A stretch of 64,000 bases of DNA from Aestuariicoccus sp032586235. GTDB taxonomy: Bacteria > Pseudomonadota > Alphaproteobacteria > Rhodobacterales > Rhodobacteraceae. Position numbers and translations under genes: made by a program. How positions within the stretch are numbered: position 1 is the first letter of the stretch; every line of letters begins with the position of its first letter. The notes beneath the pieces are model-generated. The model had not been told where the DNA came from. It searched no databases and saw nothing but the letters and a program-made list of their open reading frames with translations. The stretch covers positions 42,831 through 106,830 of the forward strand of contig NZ_JAWHTD010000012.1 in NCBI RefSeq assembly GCF_032586235.1, in the 5' to 3' direction. Of the stretch, positions 61,034 through 64,000 are shown in pieces.

Positions 61034-61477
61034 TCAGTCGAACTTGCGCGAGGGGGCCAGCACCTTGGCCTCGCCGATCAGCACCTTCTTGCCATCGACC
61101 GAACAATGGCACTCCAGCGTCACCCGGCGCTTGGCGTGGTCGATCTCGATGACCTTCACCTCGGCATAGACCATGTCCCCGGGCCGCACCGGCGCCAGAA
61201 ACTTCAGCGTCTGGCCCATGTAGACCGTCCCGTGCCCCGGCAGCTGTTCGCCGATCACCGCCGAGATCAGCCCCGCCGTCAGCATCCCATGCGCGATGCG
61301 TCCCGCAAAGATCGTGTCACGGGCGTAGTCGTCGTCCAGATGCACCGGGTTGCGGTCGGTGGACACCTCGGCAAAGAGCTCGATATCGCGGTCGGTCACC
61401 TCTTTGCGCAGGTACCGCGTCATCCCCATCTCGATATCCTCGATGCAGATCGTCCCGCGGGGCAGGTTGTCGAACAT
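61034..61477 (-). CDS. MaoC-type (R)-specific enoyl-CoA hydratase
   Basis: Single hot-dog-fold protein of 147 aa. Catalytic D and H lie in STDRNPVHLDDDYARDT, and the MVYAEVKVIEIDHAKRRVTL strand is typical of PhaJ-like hydratases. It adds water to enoyl-CoA to give (R)-3-hydroxyacyl-CoA, a link between beta-oxidation and polyhydroxyalkanoate. GGAGG lies before the ATG at 61477, so that start is preferred over upstream ATGs to 61534. Convergent with alkB. Confidence 0.86.
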   Translation of the reverse strand: MFDNLPRGTICIEDIEMGMTRYLRKEVTDRDIELFAEVSTDRNPVHLDDDYARDTIFAGRIAHGMLTAGLISAVIGEQLPGHGTVYMGQTLKFLAPVRPGDMVYAEVKVIEIDHAKRRVTLECHCSVDGKKVLIGEAKVLAPSRKFD

Positions 61478-61508
61478 CTTCGCCTCCATGATCATCCGGA
61501 TCGCAACA

Positions 61509-61537
61509 AATATACCCATCAACTGGGGTTTCAAGTA
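61509..61537 (-). promoter_or_regulatory. Candidate promoter of the MaoC gene
   Basis: On the minus strand, TACTTG (complement of 61532-61537), a 17-bp spacer and TATATT (complement of 61509-61514) form a sigma-70-like promoter about 30 bp upstream of the chosen ATG. The -10 is AT-rich against a GC-rich background. Inferred only from spacing and composition. The rest of the 61478-61687 gap shows nothing clear. Confidence 0.4.
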
Positions 61538-61687
61538 ATTTTATTACTTCGCAGTCGCAGAAAATCAAGGGAATTCGCGTCAAATCGCAGATCGTGCTGC
61601 ATCAAAGCACCACACGTCCAGCCGCGCGCGGGCGGGGGCGACGCGACCCGGAGGCCGAGACTCAACGCTTTGACGGCAAAAGCCCTG

Positions 61688-62560
61688 TCAGCGCAGGAAG
61701 CCGATGCTGTAGGTCGGGGCGACCTCTTCGCGGCGCAGATAAGCCTCCAGCGCCTTCGGCTCGGGCTGCTCGCGCGTCGCGGTCTCCTCCGCCGCCAGCC
61801 CGCCCGAGATGAAGAGCGAATCGATATCCTCGCCCATCGCGCCCCGGATGTCGGTCACCACCCCGTCGCCGATGGCCAAAATCCGGTCGTTGGGCACGTC
61901 ATGCCCCAGCTCCGCCAGCCGCCGCCGCGCCAGATCGTAGATCGGCGGATGCGGCTTGCCGAAATAGAGGCTCTCGCCCCCCATCTCGGTGTAAAGCCGC
62001 GCCAGCGCCCCGGCGCACCATTCCCGCCGCTCGCCCCGATCCACCACGATGTCGGGGTTGGCGCAGAGCAGTTTCATGCCTTTCTGCTTGGCATAGAGAA
62101 ACTGCGGCCGGTTCACATCCGGGTCCGCATGGGGATCGAAGGGGCCGCAGCAGACGATACCTTCGGCCTCTTCCAGCGGGACCTGCTCCACCTCGACCGG
62201 ATCCTCGATCAGATGGAGCGGCTCGAAGAACGGCAGATCGTGCTTTTGCCCCATGAACCAGACCTTGCGCCCGACCGCGCCGCGGAACATCGCGGCGCGC
62301 GCGGAGTCGCCGCTGGTGGCGATGCTGTCCCAGCAATCCGTCGGCACTTCGAACCGATCAAGCTGCTTGGCCACCTCGTGGCGCGACCTTGGCGCGTTGG
62401 TCACCAGCACCACCTTGCCGCCGCGCGCGCGGTATCCGCGCAGCGCGTCCACCGCCGAGGGGAACGCCTTGACCCCGTTGTGCACGCAGCCCCAGAGATC
62501 GACGAAAGCCGCGTCGTAGATGTCGGATATGTCGGCCAGGGTTTCGATGATCCGGGTCAT
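61688..62560 (-). CDS. HAD-superfamily hydrolase (TIGR01459-like)
   Basis: Protein of 290 aa in the HAD phosphatase superfamily, NagD-like subgroup. Catalytic aspartate in AAFVDLWGCVHNG, motif II LVTNAPRS, motif III/IV FGKPHPPIYDLARRRL and ILAIGDGVVTDIRGA. A phosphatase for a small sugar phosphate or nucleotide is likely but the substrate is unknown. The ATG at 62560 follows AGGAG. Single gene on the minus strand. Confidence 0.88.
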   Translation of the reverse strand: MTRIIETLADISDIYDAAFVDLWGCVHNGVKAFPSAVDALRGYRARGGKVVLVTNAPRSRHEVAKQLDRFEVPTDCWDSIATSGDSARAAMFRGAVGRKVWFMGQKHDLPFFEPLHLIEDPVEVEQVPLEEAEGIVCCGPFDPHADPDVNRPQFLYAKQKGMKLLCANPDIVVDRGERREWCAGALARLYTEMGGESLYFGKPHPPIYDLARRRLAELGHDVPNDRILAIGDGVVTDIRGAMGEDIDSLFISGGLAAEETATREQPEPKALEAYLRREEVAPTYSIGFLR

Positions 62561-62628
62561 GGGGCTGCTCCTGTCCTGCACGCGGGGTCGTGGGACATAT
62601 GGCAGGCGGGGACGGCGGACACCAGACG

Positions 62629-63279
62629 TTAGGACAGCAGATGCACCCGCGCCTCGGGCCCCTTGTCGTCGCAGCGATAAAGGTCGTGGCGGCTTTCGAG
62701 GTAGCGGCGCCAGTTGCGGTGCTCCATCTCGCTGATCTTGAAGCCCGCCTTGCCCATCTGCTGGCCCAGAACGCCGATGCGCAGGCTGCTGCCATCCTCG
62801 CTGGCGCGGATCAGGTCGTGGATCCTGCGATCTATCGGCTTGAGGTTATCCGACACCGGCCTCGCGATCTCGACGAACCGGCTGCAGGCCTTGCGGAACC
62901 GCTCGGGCGCCTTGTCCTCGCCGATGCCCAACACGTCAAACCCGCGTTCGCGCAGATGATAGGCCAGGTGGCCGAAATCGCCATCGCTCGAGGCCAGCAC
63001 GAAGGTGTCGACCGCCCGGCTGTGGCTGATATGGACGGCATCGATGGCCAGAAGCACATCCGCCGCGTTCCGCCCCGCCCCGCTGTCCACCGGACGAAAG
63101 CCCGGCGCGTCGCGCCAGGCGCCCAGGCGCGTGGCATTGCCGTAGACACGCTGGATCGTGATGCGCCCGTGCTTGACCGCCCCACTGATGATGCGCCCTG
63201 CCAGCGCCACGGGAATGTTCTCGCCATCCACCAGCAGCGCGAGCGTTCTTTCCCCGGTCCGCACGGATGTCTGGCTCAT
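62629..63279 (-). CDS. NYN-domain protein, LabA/DUF88-like
   Basis: Protein of 216 aa. The N-terminal PIN-like NYN nuclease domain shows the acidic pocket in LALLVDGENIP, NAADVLLAIDA and VLASSDGDFGHLAYHL. The C-terminal half (about residues 140-216) resembles an OST-HTH/LOTUS RNA-binding domain (IGVLGQQMGKAGFKISE). A role in RNA cleavage or quality control is plausible. The ATG at 63279 is preceded by GAGAGA. Neighbours give no further clue. Confidence 0.83.
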   Translation of the reverse strand: MSQTSVRTGERTLALLVDGENIPVALAGRIISGAVKHGRITIQRVYGNATRLGAWRDAPGFRPVDSGAGRNAADVLLAIDAVHISHSRAVDTFVLASSDGDFGHLAYHLRERGFDVLGIGEDKAPERFRKACSRFVEIARPVSDNLKPIDRRIHDLIRASEDGSSLRIGVLGQQMGKAGFKISEMEHRNWRRYLESRHDLYRCDDKGPEARVHLLS

Positions 63280-63434
63280 GATGTCTCTCACTCGTCAAAG
63301 GGCGCCCACGCGCGCCAGTCATCCCCATTCCCTTGAGCCTGTCAACGCCGCGCGCCTCCGGTTGATATATGTCAACCAGGCCGCCGGCCGCGCCGCTAGG
63401 CTGGAGGGCATTTCAGCAAGATGGGGGGTGTGAC

Positions 63435-63869
63435 ATGAGATTCACGATTTCAGCCGGTGTCGCGGGGGCTGTGGCCCTGACCTTTTTCGGTTTTGCCGCG
63501 CAGGCCCAAAGCATGCCGCAGGATCTGGGCAAGTTCGAATACGACAACAGCTGCGCCACCTGCCACGGCGCGGGCGGCAAGGGCGACGGTCCGATGCTCG
63601 AACATCTGATGCAGCGCCCCTCCGACCTGACAATGCTCAGCAAGAACAACGGCGGGGTCTTTCCAGTCTCGACAGTCTACGAGACGATTTCCGGCGACAA
63701 CGAGATCGGCGCGCATGGGTCGCGCGACATGCCGGCCTGGGGCCGGACCTTCCGGATGCGGGCCGAGGGCGATCCGGATTTCTTCCCCGGCGCGGCCGAC
63801 CGCGCGGCCTACGCCAACATCCGCATCCTCGCGCTGATCGAATTCCTGGCGTCGATCCAGGAAGAGTAA
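63435..63869 (+). CDS. Periplasmic monohaem cytochrome c
   Basis: Protein of 144 aa with a signal peptide (FTISAGVAGAVALTFFGFAAQAQ). The haem-binding CATCH motif is in NSCATCHGAGGKGDG, and the likely distal methionine is in SRDMPAWGR. A soluble electron carrier in the periplasm; its partner oxidase or dehydrogenase is not in the window. GGGGGG lies just before the ATG. Divergent from the NYN gene. Confidence 0.9.
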   Translation: MRFTISAGVAGAVALTFFGFAAQAQSMPQDLGKFEYDNSCATCHGAGGKGDGPMLEHLMQRPSDLTMLSKNNGGVFPVSTVYETISGDNEIGAHGSRDMPAWGRTFRMRAEGDPDFFPGAADRAAYANIRILALIEFLASIQEE

Positions 63870-64000
63870 GCGCGGCATTTCGGCGAAAATGAACGGGCCG
63901 GACAAAGCTGCCGCATCCCGTTTCTAGAGCGTCGTCCATTTAATCTGCAACATATCCGGCAGCCTTGAAGAGGTTTCTGCACTCGTTTGGCGGGAAGAGA
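63870..64000. other. Terminal non-coding stretch
   Basis: The last 131 bp hold no coding signal I can support. The window ends here, so any gene beginning beyond 64000 cannot be seen. Confidence 0.5.

Noticed and set aside
1..64000. CRISPR array, prophage or transposon
   Set aside because: No regularly spaced repeats of CRISPR type, no integrase, transposase or phage structural genes. The palindromic repeats have no spacer pattern.

Overview
The window looks like chromosome from a roseobacter-type alphaproteobacterium (Rhodobacterales). It is GC-rich and densely packed, with many 1-8 bp gene overlaps. It carries alphaproteobacterial marker genes (chvI/chvG, a short hprK, rapZ, gcrA, a methylsuccinyl-CoA dehydrogenase) and intergenic palindromes of a kind common in this order. 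About 67 protein genes can be supported. I see no rRNA, tRNA, CRISPR array, prophage, transposase or plasmid function. Assignments come from reading motifs and family resemblance; no database search was run.

Layout. 1-6.6 kb: a minus-strand run chvI-chvG-hprK-rapZ-EIIA(Man)-HPr, a regulatory PTS with its two-component system, divergent from pckA, which ends in a clear intrinsic terminator. 6.6-16.5 kb: a small secreted protein, a TauE-type permease, methylsuccinyl-CoA dehydrogenase (mcd), pheT, gamma-glutamyltransferase, an anti-sigma/anti-anti-sigma pair and a thiolase. 16.5-25.3 kb: free methionine sulfoxide reductase, then a tightly coupled plus-strand island (XRE-cupin regulator, LysE exporter, GFA protein, second LysE exporter, FAD/GcvT demethylating dehydrogenase, homocysteine methyltransferase, second FAD/GcvT dehydrogenase). 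This island fits methylated-glycine (betaine, dimethylglycine, sarcosine) demethylation feeding one-carbon metabolism. 25.3-33.3 kb: RluA, aldehyde dehydrogenase, 1-Cys peroxiredoxin, an SDR plus BKACE pair, a DsbD-alpha-like periplasmic protein, YqgE, a quinone reductase-like flavoprotein and an orphan ABC-2 permease.

33.3-41.6 kb: gcrA, a repeat-rich membrane protein split by an apparent frameshift, rimO, a sulfotransferase-like protein, thymidine kinase, a YihY/BrkB membrane protein and a KAS III-like enzyme. 41.8-45.8 kb: the protocatechuate branch (pobA, pcaC, pcaH, pcaG) with a divergent AraC-type regulator. 45.8-56.1 kb: an SDR, a hydroxyacid dehydrogenase, csaA, proC, a YbjN protein, a second BKACE, prs, an HCCA-isomerase-like protein, a hydrolase, a histidine phosphatase and a two-gene saccharopine pathway for lysine. 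56.3-64 kb: a CaiB/BaiF CoA-transferase, a DsbA-like protein, DciA, mutY, alkB, a MaoC hydratase, a HAD phosphatase, a NYN-domain protein and a periplasmic cytochrome c.

Taken together the genes suggest a metabolically versatile, probably marine heterotroph using methylated amines, aromatics, lysine and alkanes. The ethylmalonyl-CoA pathway enzyme and PEP carboxykinase support growth on C2/C4 substrates. No obvious defence or novel mobile system is visible. The most unusual items are the split repeat protein with 147-bp internal repeats, the demethylation island with its upstream palindrome, and two families of intergenic palindromes placed mostly between transcription units.
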